Origin: a virus
DNA length: 23,384 bases
IMG/VR virus record: IMGVR_UViG_3300013131_000249
Coordinates: 1 to 23,384 of that record
Reading direction: 5' to 3' (one strand)
Position numbers and translations under genes: made by a program. The notes under the pieces were generated by a model. The model worked only from the letters and a program-made list of their open reading frames with translations. It did no database searches and was not told the origin of the DNA. Numbering within the stretch: the first letter of the stretch is position 1; each line of letters begins with the position of its first letter. Shown piece by piece: positions 1 to 7,592 of this stretch.

Positions 1-999
1 ACAGGATCTGCTGCTTTTGCTGCAAATGGAGAATTCGGATTCACTTCAGGAGGACACTTTGTTGCCTCTCTTGCAGGCGGAACGGGCGCACATGGTGCAT
101 CTGCTCAAGTAAACTTGTTCGATGCAGGTAAGGGATATGATCTCTTCAGCGATGCAGAAACATTTGATTGCTCGTTGCTTCTTGGTGGTCCGATTGGAAC
201 ATCAACTCTACCTGCCGCAACATTTGGTGTTTTTCTGAAGGATATCGCAGATGACCGCAAGGACTGCGTTGCTTTCATGTCTACGCCAAACTTCAATGCA
301 AATGTTACAGAAGAAGTCAAGAAGAATACGGCAATCACTTTCAGAAACGCAATCGGATCTTCCTCATATGTCGTAATCGACAGCGGTTGGAAGTATCAAT
401 ACGATACCTATAATGATAAGTACCGCTATATTCCGCTAAACGGAGATATCGCAGGACTTTGTGTACGCACAGATATTACAAATGATCCTTGGTGGTCACC
501 CGCAGGTTTCAATCGCGGTCAAATCCGTAGCGTAGTCAAACTCGCATTCAATCCTTCGCTTTCGTTCAGAGATGAACTCTACAAGAACAATATCAATCCT
601 GTGGTAGTATTCCCAGGAGAGGGTGCAGTTCTGTACGGTGACAAGACTGCTCAAGCCAAACCATCAGCATTCGACCGCATCAATGTGCGCCGTCTGTTTA
701 TCGTGCTTGAGAAGGCCATTGCTACCGCTGCTAAGTACAGCCTCTTTGAATTCAACGATTCGTTCACTCGCGCTCAGTTCAAGTCGCTTGTCGAACCATT
801 CCTTCGTGATGTGCAAAGCCGAAGAGGTATCATCGATTTCCGTGTAGTGTGTGATGATAGAAACAACACCCCACAAGTTATCGATAGTAACCGTTTCGTG
901 GCCGACATTTATATCAAGCCGAATCGTAGCATCAACTTCATTCAGTTGAACTTTATTGCTACGCGCACGGGTGTGTCGTTTGAGGAAGTTGGAGCCTAA
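1..999 (+). CDS. 18: Tail sheath protein, C-terminal part (gp18-like), truncated by window start
   Basis: This is the contractile tail sheath subunit, which forms the outer tube around the tail tube and shortens to drive the tube into the host. The frame is open from base 1, so the 332 residues seen are only the C-terminal part and the true start lies upstream. The TTG at 115 is not a credible start because open sequence precedes it. The recognisable part is the conserved C-terminal domain: 'RINVRRLFIVLEKAI', then 'FEFND', 'FLRDVQSRRGI', and a final beta-rich stretch with 'DIYIKPNRSINFIQLNF'. These are the usual marks of T4-type sheath C-termini that join neighbouring subunits. The tail tube gene follows 34 bases later on the same strand, the standard 18-19 order. 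Codon use favours CGT/CGC for arginine, as in the major capsid gene, which suits high expression. Confidence 0.95.
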   Translation, partial: TGSAAFAANGEFGFTSGGHFVASLAGGTGAHGASAQVNLFDAGKGYDLFSDAETFDCSLLLGGPIGTSTLPAATFGVFLKDIADDRKDCVAFMSTPNFNANVTEEVKKNTAITFRNAIGSSSYVVIDSGWKYQYDTYNDKYRYIPLNGDIAGLCVRTDITNDPWWSPAGFNRGQIRSVVKLAFNPSLSFRDELYKNNINPVVVFPGEGAVLYGDKTAQAKPSAFDRINVRRLFIVLEKAIATAAKYSLFEFNDSFTRAQFKSLVEPFLRDVQSRRGIIDFRVVCDDRNNTPQVIDSNRFVADIYIKPNRSINFIQLNFIATRTGVSFEEVGA

Positions 1000-1033
1000 A
1001 TCCGAACAATACATAGATTAGGAGACCTAACAA

Positions 1034-1666
1034 ATGGCTTATAGTCAGTTCAGCCTCGACGCATTTCGCGCAAATCTCATCAACGGTGGAGCAAGAGATA
1101 ACCTCTACCTTGTGAGTGGTAATTTTCCTGGTGGAGCATCGTCTGCAATTAACGCTGCTGCCGGTGCAGCAGGTGCAATTTTCGGTGGTGCTGCTGCTAA
1201 CGCAGTAAGTGCTATCGGAAGTGCCATCGGGGGTGGAAGCCCAAGCGCATCGATTCAGTTTCTGTGCAAAGCGGCTCAAATTCCTGCCGCAAAGGTAGGA
1301 CTCTTGACCCACAGTTACATGGGCAGATCCTTCAAAACCGCAGGTGATCGGGAATTCGCAGATTGGAGTATCAGCGTTTACAACGATGGAACCTATGGTC
1401 TTCGTAAGGCATTTGAATCTTGGTCAAATCTACTCAATACCTTCGAAGGAAATGTCGGTCCAAACGCCGTGAACTCTTACCTCACGGACTGGTTTGTTTC
1501 TCCGCTTACTCGCGAAGGAAATCCGATCACCACATACAAATTATCAGGATGCTTCCCATCAGAAGTTCAATCGCAAGAACTATCATTCGAATCCAAAACA
1601 ACACCTTCGGAATTCAAAGTTACTATGACCTATCAGTACTTTACGGTCGCAGGAACAACAACCTGA
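1034..1666 (+). CDS. 19: Tail tube protein (gp19-like) with an Ala/Gly-rich insertion
   Basis: Subunit of the inner tail tube through which DNA passes. The 210 residues align with T4 gp19 (163 residues) by 'FLCKAAQIPAAKVG' (T4 'FQCKATALPAG'), 'GRSFKTAGDREFADWSISVYND' split over the central strands (T4 'NVAGDRTFDDWTVTVMND'), and a C-terminal 'FKVTMTYQYF' strand. An AGGAGA ribosome site at 1020-1025 supports the ATG at 1034. The excess length is mostly one insertion at residues 31-72, almost entirely Ala, Gly, Ser, Ile and Asn. It sits between the first two beta strands of the domain, where T4 has a short loop. The insertion could be a helix or flexible loop at a subunit interface, or on the surface facing the sheath or lumen. 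Position directly after 18 and before 20 is the canonical T4 order. Confidence 0.93.
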   Translation: MAYSQFSLDAFRANLINGGARDNLYLVSGNFPGGASSAINAAAGAAGAIFGGAAANAVSAIGSAIGGGSPSASIQFLCKAAQIPAAKVGLLTHSYMGRSFKTAGDREFADWSISVYNDGTYGLRKAFESWSNLLNTFEGNVGPNAVNSYLTDWFVSPLTREGNPITTYKLSGCFPSEVQSQELSFESKTTPSEFKVTMTYQYFTVAGTTT

Positions 1667-1698
1667 GTCGAAGCAAAACAAAGGAGATATTCTAAACC

Positions 1699-3201
1699 AT
1701 GGGACTGTTTGGCTTTCAACTCAAGAAATCGAAGGAACAAAAAGAAACCTTCAAGGCACTAAAATCGTTCGTAGTCCCAACTACGGACGATGGTGCTATT
1801 CCAGTAGAAGCAGGTGGATTTTACGGACAATATGTCGATCTTGACGGTGCTGTCAGAAATGACTACGAACTAGTGGCGAAGTACCGTGAAATGAGCATGG
1901 ATCCTGTAGTAGAGACTGCAACTGATGATATTGTCAATGAAGCAATTATTACAGAAATGAAAAGACAACCTGTAAAGATTTTGTTCAATGCAGATCTTCA
2001 GGCATCAGACTCTATCAAAGAAAGAATCCATGAGGAATTCAAAAATATTCTCAGAATTCTTTCTTTTGATACCAAGGGTTATGAAATATTCAGACGATGG
2101 TATGTTGACGGCAAGATTTACTTTCACCTTATTGTGGATGACGATAATCCTAAGAAAGGTATCTTGGAGGCAAGATATGTCGATCCTCTCAATATGCAGA
2201 AGATTCGCGAGTTCAAGAAAGAGACTCGTCCTGATGGTAGCAAGATTATCACAGGCTATCGCGACTTTTATCTCTACAACAAGGATAACCCGAGAGTCGG
2301 AAGTCCCACGGGATTGAAAATCAACGAAGATGCAATCTCTTTCTGCTCTTCTGGTCTGTTTGACACAAGATATCGAAGAACAGTTGGATTTTTGCATAAG
2401 GCAATCAAACCACTCAATCAGTTGCGAATGATGGAAGATGCAGTTGTCATTTATCGTATCTCTCGCGCACCTGAGCGTAGAATTTTTTACATCGATGTCG
2501 GTAACTTGCCAAAAACAAAGGCAGAGGCTTATGTAAAAGATCTCATGAACCGTTACAGAAATAAACTGGTTTACGAGGCAAGCACGGGCGAAATTAGAGA
2601 TGATCGAAAATTTATGTCCATGCTTGAGGACTATTGGCTTCCGCGTAAAGAAGGTTCAAAAGGTACAGAAATTCAAACACTTTCGGGAGCGCAGAATTTA
2701 GGCGAACTTACCGATGTTTTGTACTTCCAAAAGAAGTTGTATAAGGCACTCAATGTGCCTGTATCTCGTCTAGAACAGGATAAAGGCTTTCAGTTGGGCC
2801 GTGCTGCTGAAATTAGCAGAGACGAATTGAAATTCAACAAGTTCGTCAATCGTCTTCGTGCCAAGTTCAACGAACTATTTTATGACCTACTGAGAAAGCA
2901 ACTTATTCTCAAAGAGGTGATCAAACAAGATGAGTGGAGTATGTTCAAGGAACACATTTTCTTTGACTATCTGAAGGATAGTCACTTCGTTGAACTGAAG
3001 AACGCTGAACTACGCAGGGGACAATATGAAGAACTGAATAGTATTGAAAAATACATAGGTAAGTACTTTTCACATAATTATGTTCGCACCCAAATACTTG
3101 GTCTCAGTGAGAACGAAATGGTTGAAATGGATCGTCAAATCAAAAAGGAACGCAATCAGGGTCTGTATGCACCAGACAATACCTCGTTTGGTTTGCAATA
3201 A
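1699..3201 (+). CDS. 20: Portal vertex protein (gp20-like)
   Basis: The portal is the dodecameric ring at one capsid vertex. It nucleates head assembly, is the channel for DNA packaging, and joins the tail. Length (500 residues) is close to T4 gp20 (524). Conserved features include the N-terminal 'MGLFGF' start, 'SMDPVVETATDDIVNEAI' near residues 67-84, 'RAPERRIFYIDVGNLPK' in the middle, 'EDYWLPRKEGSKGTEI', and 'LGRAAEISRDELKFNKF' in the C-terminal half. All are typical of the T4 portal family. An AAGGAGATAT ribosome site precedes the ATG. The gene lies between the tail tube gene and the prohead core genes, as in T4. I see no frameshift or missing block. Confidence 0.95.
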   Translation: MGLFGFQLKKSKEQKETFKALKSFVVPTTDDGAIPVEAGGFYGQYVDLDGAVRNDYELVAKYREMSMDPVVETATDDIVNEAIITEMKRQPVKILFNADLQASDSIKERIHEEFKNILRILSFDTKGYEIFRRWYVDGKIYFHLIVDDDNPKKGILEARYVDPLNMQKIREFKKETRPDGSKIITGYRDFYLYNKDNPRVGSPTGLKINEDAISFCSSGLFDTRYRRTVGFLHKAIKPLNQLRMMEDAVVIYRISRAPERRIFYIDVGNLPKTKAEAYVKDLMNRYRNKLVYEASTGEIRDDRKFMSMLEDYWLPRKEGSKGTEIQTLSGAQNLGELTDVLYFQKKLYKALNVPVSRLEQDKGFQLGRAAEISRDELKFNKFVNRLRAKFNELFYDLLRKQLILKEVIKQDEWSMFKEHIFFDYLKDSHFVELKNAELRRGQYEELNSIEKYIGKYFSHNYVRTQILGLSENEMVEMDRQIKKERNQGLYAPDNTSFGLQ

Positions 3202-3210
3202 GGAGAGTAA

Positions 3211-3780
3211 ATGGAAAATCTACGGAAGGCAATCGATGCAATCGGAAACAAAGAGAGTGTCCTCTTCAAAGAGGTCATCTCTGATGAATTGGTTCGTCGC
3301 CTTCGCGAGTCTCTCCTAAAAAACCAAGCAGAAACAGCAAATCACATTCTTGTTTCTGAGGTAAATGTCGGCGCTCCTTCTGCACCCCCTTCAACAAGTC
3401 CTTCTAAGAAAATGGTTGCTCCTCAATCTCCTGCCGCAGGAGTAGAAACAGCCATGGAGGGAGATGAAGAACTGATGAAAGAACTACAGGCAGCATTCGG
3501 TTTAGGTGCAAAAGCAGATGCAGAAAAGCCTGTAGCAAAAGACGATGATATTTCATTAGATCCAAACTTTGAGAAGGAATATCTCTCAAAGAGTATATCA
3601 CTTGATGGTCATAAAATCCAACTAAAACAAATCGGTCTTGGTCTTTCTAAGCCAGTTCGTGTTTATGTTGATGGACAGAGATGGGAACTATTTCCAGGTC
3701 CAGAATCAGCAATGAAAGCACTAAAGCCTTATCTGAAAGAACTTGACGCAGAGAAACTAAAGAAGAACGAAGGAGCCTAA
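3211..3780 (+). CDS. Prohead core-like protein with shared N-terminal motif
   Basis: A 189-residue protein in the place where T4 has the small prohead core genes 67 and 68. Residues 1-47 ('MENLRKAIDAIGNKES', then 'FKEVISDELVRRLRESL') match the start of the next protein in spacing of charged and aliphatic residues. Both fit a helical motif I recognise from prohead core proteins of marine T4-like phages. The middle (about 50-85) is rich in Pro, Ala and Ser and is probably a flexible linker. The C-terminal part contains 'VRVYVDGQRWELFPG', a small beta-type module. An AGGAGA site precedes the ATG, and the gene starts 9 bases after the portal stop. I infer that it enters the prohead scaffold; the exact T4 counterpart is not certain. 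Confidence 0.6.
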   Translation: MENLRKAIDAIGNKESVLFKEVISDELVRRLRESLLKNQAETANHILVSEVNVGAPSAPPSTSPSKKMVAPQSPAAGVETAMEGDEELMKELQAAFGLGAKADAEKPVAKDDDISLDPNFEKEYLSKSISLDGHKIQLKQIGLGLSKPVRVYVDGQRWELFPGPESAMKALKPYLKELDAEKLKKNEGA

Positions 3781-3787
3781 TAAAGTC

Positions 3788-4879
3788 ATGGGAAATCTAA
3801 ACAACGCTATCAATGCAGTCAGCGATAAAGAAGCAGTTCAATTCAAAACTGCAATAATCAACGAACTATCTCGTCGCTTGTACAACGCACTTGAAGAATC
3901 TCGTTCTTCTGTTGCAAATGAAACATTCAACAACACAGAGGATATGCACTTCGTAGAAGAAGATAATATCGAAGAGCAAATTACTAACGAAGCGGTTGTT
4001 GATTACAAGTACATGAATGGGAAACTCCACAAGAGAATCGACAAAAAGTTCTGGAAACCAGAAACCAGAAATATGGAATTCAAGAAAGTTGGCTCTACAA
4101 CTTACTATCGTATCGACAAGGCATCATGGTTGCCTTTGCGGAAGGGTATGAATTTTATCGAATCGACCGAAGTAGAGGGCGATGATATCCAAGAGAGTAG
4201 TTTTGCTGTCCGTGTCAAGACCAGAGAAGGCGATGAGGCGGGTGACAAGATTCGATTCTCGTCTAAGAAAGATGCTCAAGACTACGCAAATATGGAAAAG
4301 AAGGCTGTTGCAAAACAAGTTGCTTCTAAAGGAAAGAAACCACAAGACATCGTTTCGTGGAAAATTGTAGATTCTCTAGAGAGACCAACCCACTCCTTTA
4401 GTAATAGAAAGTTGACTCCTATCAAGGAGGATTTTGACATCCAAGAGAAGGTCGATATCGACGGAAGAACCTCATTGTACCGTAATACGGTTGCTCGTAT
4501 CGAACAGGCTCGTAAGATGCGTACAGAGAAAACAAATAAATCCTCTACCGAAATCGAAGAAGACAATGAAAAATTCGATGGTCTTTATGACGATGGCTCT
4601 GGCCGTGGCGCAAGAATTCCAAAACCTCTTGACATAAACCCAAATCGTTTTGCTCATATCACCAAGGAATCGATTGATATCAATGAGTACGACGAAGCCG
4701 TGACTATGAAGGGCGGCAAGTACACGATGAAGGAAGAAGAACTTTCTCCTAAGCAAAAAGAGTATAGAAAATTCTTTGACGCGGCACTAAACAAATTCAA
4801 GGCAAAATCGCCAGCAGATTTGGATGACGCGAAGAAGAAAGAATTCTTCAACTATGTCAAGCAGAACTGGAAAGGCTGA
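3788..4879 (+). CDS. Prohead core-like protein, longer paralog, with FFNYV C-terminal module
   Basis: This 363-residue charged protein starts with 'MGNLNNAINAVSDKEAVQFK', then 'INELSRRLYNALEESRSSVA'. This is clearly related to the first 47 residues of the preceding protein, although the rest of the two proteins differs. Residues about 75-190 contain paired short basic-aromatic segments ('KRIDKKFWKPETR', 'YRIDKASWLPLRK'), which look like an internal duplication. The last 40 residues ('YRKFFDAALNKF', 'SPADLDDAKKKEFFNYV', 'NWKG') are a small C-terminal module I know from other marine phage structural proteins. The gene starts 7 bases after its neighbour ends and its stop overlaps the next start (TGATG). 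I infer a virion or scaffold role from position and the shared motif, not from a known domain. Confidence 0.6.
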   Translation: MGNLNNAINAVSDKEAVQFKTAIINELSRRLYNALEESRSSVANETFNNTEDMHFVEEDNIEEQITNEAVVDYKYMNGKLHKRIDKKFWKPETRNMEFKKVGSTTYYRIDKASWLPLRKGMNFIESTEVEGDDIQESSFAVRVKTREGDEAGDKIRFSSKKDAQDYANMEKKAVAKQVASKGKKPQDIVSWKIVDSLERPTHSFSNRKLTPIKEDFDIQEKVDIDGRTSLYRNTVARIEQARKMRTEKTNKSSTEIEEDNEKFDGLYDDGSGRGARIPKPLDINPNRFAHITKESIDINEYDEAVTMKGGKYTMKEEELSPKQKEYRKFFDAALNKFKAKSPADLDDAKKKEFFNYVKQNWKG

Positions 4880-5331
4880 TGCCAAAACTATCTATCACAT
4901 TCAAAACAGAGGGTAAGGCGAAGGAGTTTCTAAAACACTTCTCAAGTCTTTCTCTTTCTGCTACAGCATCCATAATGAAAGGGAAAACTCCCAAAGTGGT
5001 TGTGAATGTGTCTGATGAAGAAGAAACAAAAATAGTAAAGTCACTAATTGCGGACATCAAGGAACAAGCATTTCAAGCAAAAGCATCGGCAATACTCATA
5101 GCGTCTATAAAGAACTGCGTTACCGAGGGTAAGGCAAGAAATTTAGTATTACGAGATGGTGCTGTTGTTCGTCTGATACCGAATCGTGCTAAGTCCTTTA
5201 TGGATGTACATGATCAAATCTCAGAAGAAAATCAGAAAATTATGAGAAGAATGGTGATCGAATCCGCAGATGCATTTTCGAACATCATGAACTTCTGTAA
5301 ACAAAGGAGCAAATCAAATGGGATCATTTGA
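4879..5331 (+). CDS. Unknown 150-residue protein in the prohead gene cluster
   Basis: I do not recognise this protein. It starts at an ATG overlapping the preceding stop, which implies translational coupling. The N-terminal 60 residues alternate beta and helix ('KLSITFKTEGKAKEFLKHF', 'KVVVNVSDEEETKIVKSL') and look like a small alpha/beta domain. The C-terminal half is helical and charged. There is no signal peptide or membrane segment. Its place between the core-like genes and the protease gene suggests a prohead component, and it could stand where T4 has gene 68. That is a guess from position only. The stop at 5329-5331 lies inside the next gene. Confidence 0.55.
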   Translation: MPKLSITFKTEGKAKEFLKHFSSLSLSATASIMKGKTPKVVVNVSDEEETKIVKSLIADIKEQAFQAKASAILIASIKNCVTEGKARNLVLRDGAVVRLIPNRAKSFMDVHDQISEENQKIMRRMVIESADAFSNIMNFCKQRSKSNGII

Positions 5332-5719
5332 GTATCTCGTATCTTCTCAAAAGCGTTGTTTAGTAAAAGTCACTACCGATGGAAGTGCAACTACATTCGG
5401 TCTAACTGCGAGTGCATGGGGTGGGGCTGCCGGTTTTGCCGTGCCTACACATGAATGGACAATGCCAAAAGCAAATGAGATTCATTTGTCTCAGATATTT
5501 TACGGATTGAGTGGAGCGGGTGCAGTTCTGTCTTATGGATTGAATCCAGGTGGCGTATCTCTTACTGCTTACTATGTTCCTAACAATTCGGAGGGACACA
5601 TTGTATTTGAGAGATCCACTATTCCGTTCTCTACAGGTGGAAACAACATTACAGGCGCACAATTCACCGTAACTACCACTGCAAATCCAGGTGTGGTTAT
5701 TATGGAATTTGTACGCTAA
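5318..5719 (+). CDS. Unknown small beta-rich protein, possible virion component
   Basis: A 133-residue protein I cannot assign. The ATG at 5318 is supported by an AAAGGAG site at 5303-5309 and overlaps the end of the previous gene by 14 bases. The sequence is rich in Gly, Thr, Ser and aromatic residues, with short alternating segments ('LVKVTTDGSATTFGLTASAW', 'GAQFTVTTTANPGVVIMEFV'). It lacks long helices or lysine-rich tracts and probably forms a beta sandwich or barrel. Location among head genes and the beta-rich composition would suit a capsid decoration protein. No family motif supports this, and the flanking genes are scaffold or protease related. Confidence 0.5.
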   Translation: MGSFEYLVSSQKRCLVKVTTDGSATTFGLTASAWGGAAGFAVPTHEWTMPKANEIHLSQIFYGLSGAGAVLSYGLNPGGVSLTAYYVPNNSEGHIVFERSTIPFSTGGNNITGAQFTVTTTANPGVVIMEFVR

Positions 5720-5737
5720 CCAAAGGAGCATTTACAG

Positions 5738-6385
5738 ATGAAACTATTCTGTGACATCAACGAGGATATACAGGTTCTTACCGAAGAGGTTACACCTGGT
5801 CAAAAGAACTACTTTATCGAAGGCGTGATGCTTCAGGCAGACATCAAGAATCGGAACAACAGAGAATATCCGATGGAAGTTCTTGAGCCTGAAGTGAAGC
5901 GTTATAGCGAATCATTTGTCAAACAAAAGAGAGCATTCGGAGAACTAGGACACCCCGAAGGTCCTGTTATCAACCTAGAGCGTGTCAGTCATATGATCGT
6001 AGATCTCAGACGAGAGGGCAAAAACTTCATCGGTAGAGCAAAGATCATGGATACACCATACGGCAAGATTGTAAAAAATCTGATCGATGAAGGTGCCAAA
6101 TTGGGTGTGTCTTCTAGAGGAATGGGAACCCTTGAACAAAAAGAGGGTAGATCTTTCGTCAAGAACGATTTCCAACTGGCTACAGCCGCAGATATTGTAG
6201 CAGATCCATCCGCTCCTGATGCATTTGTTAGAGGCATCATGGAAGGCAAGGAATGGGTTTGGGATAACGGTATTCTCAAGGAAAAGACCGTAGAACAACT
6301 ACAAAGAGAAATCAAACAAGCATCATATCGCAAGTTAGAAGAAACCAAAATCCGCGTATTTGAGAAGTTTTTACGGAACCTTTGA
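5738..6385 (+). CDS. 21: Prohead maturation protease (gp21-like)
   Basis: Serine protease of the herpesvirus/HK97-type fold. It sits in the prohead core and cleaves the scaffold and capsid proteins before DNA packaging. Length is 215 residues (T4 gp21 is 212). The catalytic histidine is visible in 'FGELGHPEG' (His72) and the nucleophile in 'LGVSSRGMG' (Ser125 or Ser126). The family's conserved 'DIVADPSAPDAFV' follows at 152-164. Likely target sites of the form (L/I)-x-E before a small residue are present in gp22, gp23 and the ParB-like protein of this window, and 'VLTEE' near its own N-terminus could be a self-cleavage site. An AAAGGAG ribosome site precedes the ATG. Confidence 0.95.
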   Translation: MKLFCDINEDIQVLTEEVTPGQKNYFIEGVMLQADIKNRNNREYPMEVLEPEVKRYSESFVKQKRAFGELGHPEGPVINLERVSHMIVDLRREGKNFIGRAKIMDTPYGKIVKNLIDEGAKLGVSSRGMGTLEQKEGRSFVKNDFQLATAADIVADPSAPDAFVRGIMEGKEWVWDNGILKEKTVEQLQREIKQASYRKLEETKIRVFEKFLRNL

Positions 6386-6390
6386 AAACG

Positions 6391-6397
6391 CTAAATA
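6391..6397 (+). promoter_or_regulatory. Putative late promoter box CTAAATA before gene 22
   Basis: The heptamer CTAAATA lies 5 bases after the protease stop codon and 32 bases before the gene 22 start. It resembles the T4 late -10 element TATAAATA recognised by gp55. Transcription would be expected to begin about 6 bases downstream, giving a short leader that contains the AGGAGA ribosome site at 6415-6420. It could supply extra transcripts for scaffold and major capsid protein. Confidence 0.6.
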
Positions 6398-6429
6398 TCA
6401 AAGCACAGTCAATTAGGAGAATCATCCAA

Positions 6430-7551
6430 ATGGATTCATTCAACAGCCACGATAACGACGAGATTCTTGAGGAAGAAATCCTTGAGGACGAGACCGAACT
6501 TACTGATGAAAATGTTATCACAGATGAAGATGATGACTTTTTCATTGAAGACGAGAGCATCGAAGAGGCCAATGCTTCTATCGACTCTGCTAAAAAGCAA
6601 TCTGCTAATCTCAAGACCGCTGCCGCCATGGGCGAGGGTGGTCTGACCAAGAAGGTTGCAGGCGCATCTAAGGAATCACCAAAGTACAAGGGAATCTATA
6701 AGTCCGTTGGTGGCGGTGCTGTTGTTCCTGAGCCAGTGGAGACTGATGTCTCTGCATCGGGCGATAAGCAGAAGAAAAATCTTGACAATAAGCGTATGGC
6801 TAAGGAAGACCTCGATCTTCACATGGGTGCCATGTTTGAAGGAGAGGAACTCAGCGAAAACTTCAAGAGCAAGGCAACAACCATTTTTGAAGCCGCTGTA
6901 AATGAGAAGGTCTCTGCTATTGAAGCAGAAATGAACGAAGAGTTCAATGTCCGTCTTACCTCTACAACAGAGGAAATCAAGACAGAGATGACCGAACACC
7001 TTGATTCCTATCTTTCGTATGTTATTGAGCAGTGGATGGAAGAGAATAGATTGGCTGTCGAGAAGGGTCTTCGTACAGAAGTCGCTGAACAGTTTATCGA
7101 AGGTCTCCGTAACCTGTTCCTTGAACACAACATCGAAGTTCCTCAAGCAAAGACTGATCTTCTTGACGAAATGGCTAACAAGGTTGAAGAAGTCACCGCT
7201 GCTCTCAACGAAGAGATGAATAGAAATATCGAACTTGCTAACAAGGTTTCGCTTCTTGAGCGTAAGGAAATCATCGGCAACCTCTCAGACGGACTCACCG
7301 AAACAGAGAAGGAGCGTTTTGCTTCTCTCGCAGAAAGTGTGTCGTTTGAATCGAATGCAGACTTCCTCTCAAAGGTAGAAACTATTCGTGAGTCGTATTT
7401 TGGTAATGGTGAGGTTTTGACCGAAGCAGTCGATGCCTATACCGAAGCCGAACTCGACACGGACAATAACGAAACTACAACAGAAAACCTAAACGAGAAC
7501 ATGAGCGTTTATTCGCAAATGCTTTCGCGCATGAACCGCAACCGCAAGTAA
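6430..7551 (+). CDS. 22: Prohead scaffolding core protein (gp22-like)
   Basis: The main internal scaffold of the prohead, degraded by gp21 after assembly. I place the start at the ATG at 6430 because AGGAGA lies at 6415-6420 and the late box lies just upstream. An upstream in-frame start at 6382 would run through the promoter and has no ribosome site. The protein is 373 residues, very acidic at the N-terminus ('EILEEEILEDETELTDE'), and has a long alpha-helical, coiled-coil-like region from about residue 130 to 310. Several LxE or IxE sites followed by small or polar residues ('SIEEAN', 'ELSENF', 'VLTEAV') fit the cleavage preference of T4 gp21. The gene is longer than T4 gene 22 (269 residues). 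Position between 21 and 23 is diagnostic. Confidence 0.88.
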   Translation: MDSFNSHDNDEILEEEILEDETELTDENVITDEDDDFFIEDESIEEANASIDSAKKQSANLKTAAAMGEGGLTKKVAGASKESPKYKGIYKSVGGGAVVPEPVETDVSASGDKQKKNLDNKRMAKEDLDLHMGAMFEGEELSENFKSKATTIFEAAVNEKVSAIEAEMNEEFNVRLTSTTEEIKTEMTEHLDSYLSYVIEQWMEENRLAVEKGLRTEVAEQFIEGLRNLFLEHNIEVPQAKTDLLDEMANKVEEVTAALNEEMNRNIELANKVSLLERKEIIGNLSDGLTETEKERFASLAESVSFESNADFLSKVETIRESYFGNGEVLTEAVDAYTEAELDTDNNETTTENLNENMSVYSQMLSRMNRNRK

Positions 7552-7592
7552 AATTGCATTTTCAACCCATAACTCCATAGGAGAAATCAATA

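Noticed and set aside
995-1025. Weak inverted repeat CCTAAATC/GATTAGG between sheath and tube genes as terminator
   Set aside because: The arms do not match fully, there is no T tract, and genes 18 and 19 are expected to be cotranscribed.
664-1312. Minus-strand open frames opposite the sheath and tube genes
   Set aside because: Their composition is that of a reverse reading of the plus-strand genes, they lack ribosome sites and no family motif appears.
6382-6429. N-terminal extension of the scaffold gene from 6382
   Set aside because: It runs through the late promoter box and has no ribosome site, while AGGAGA is correctly placed before the ATG at 6430.
6312-6689. Serine-rich minus-strand frame of 125 codons opposite gene 22
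   Set aside because: The serine runs are the complement of Glu/Asp codons in the acidic scaffold protein; it also crosses the gene 22 promoter.
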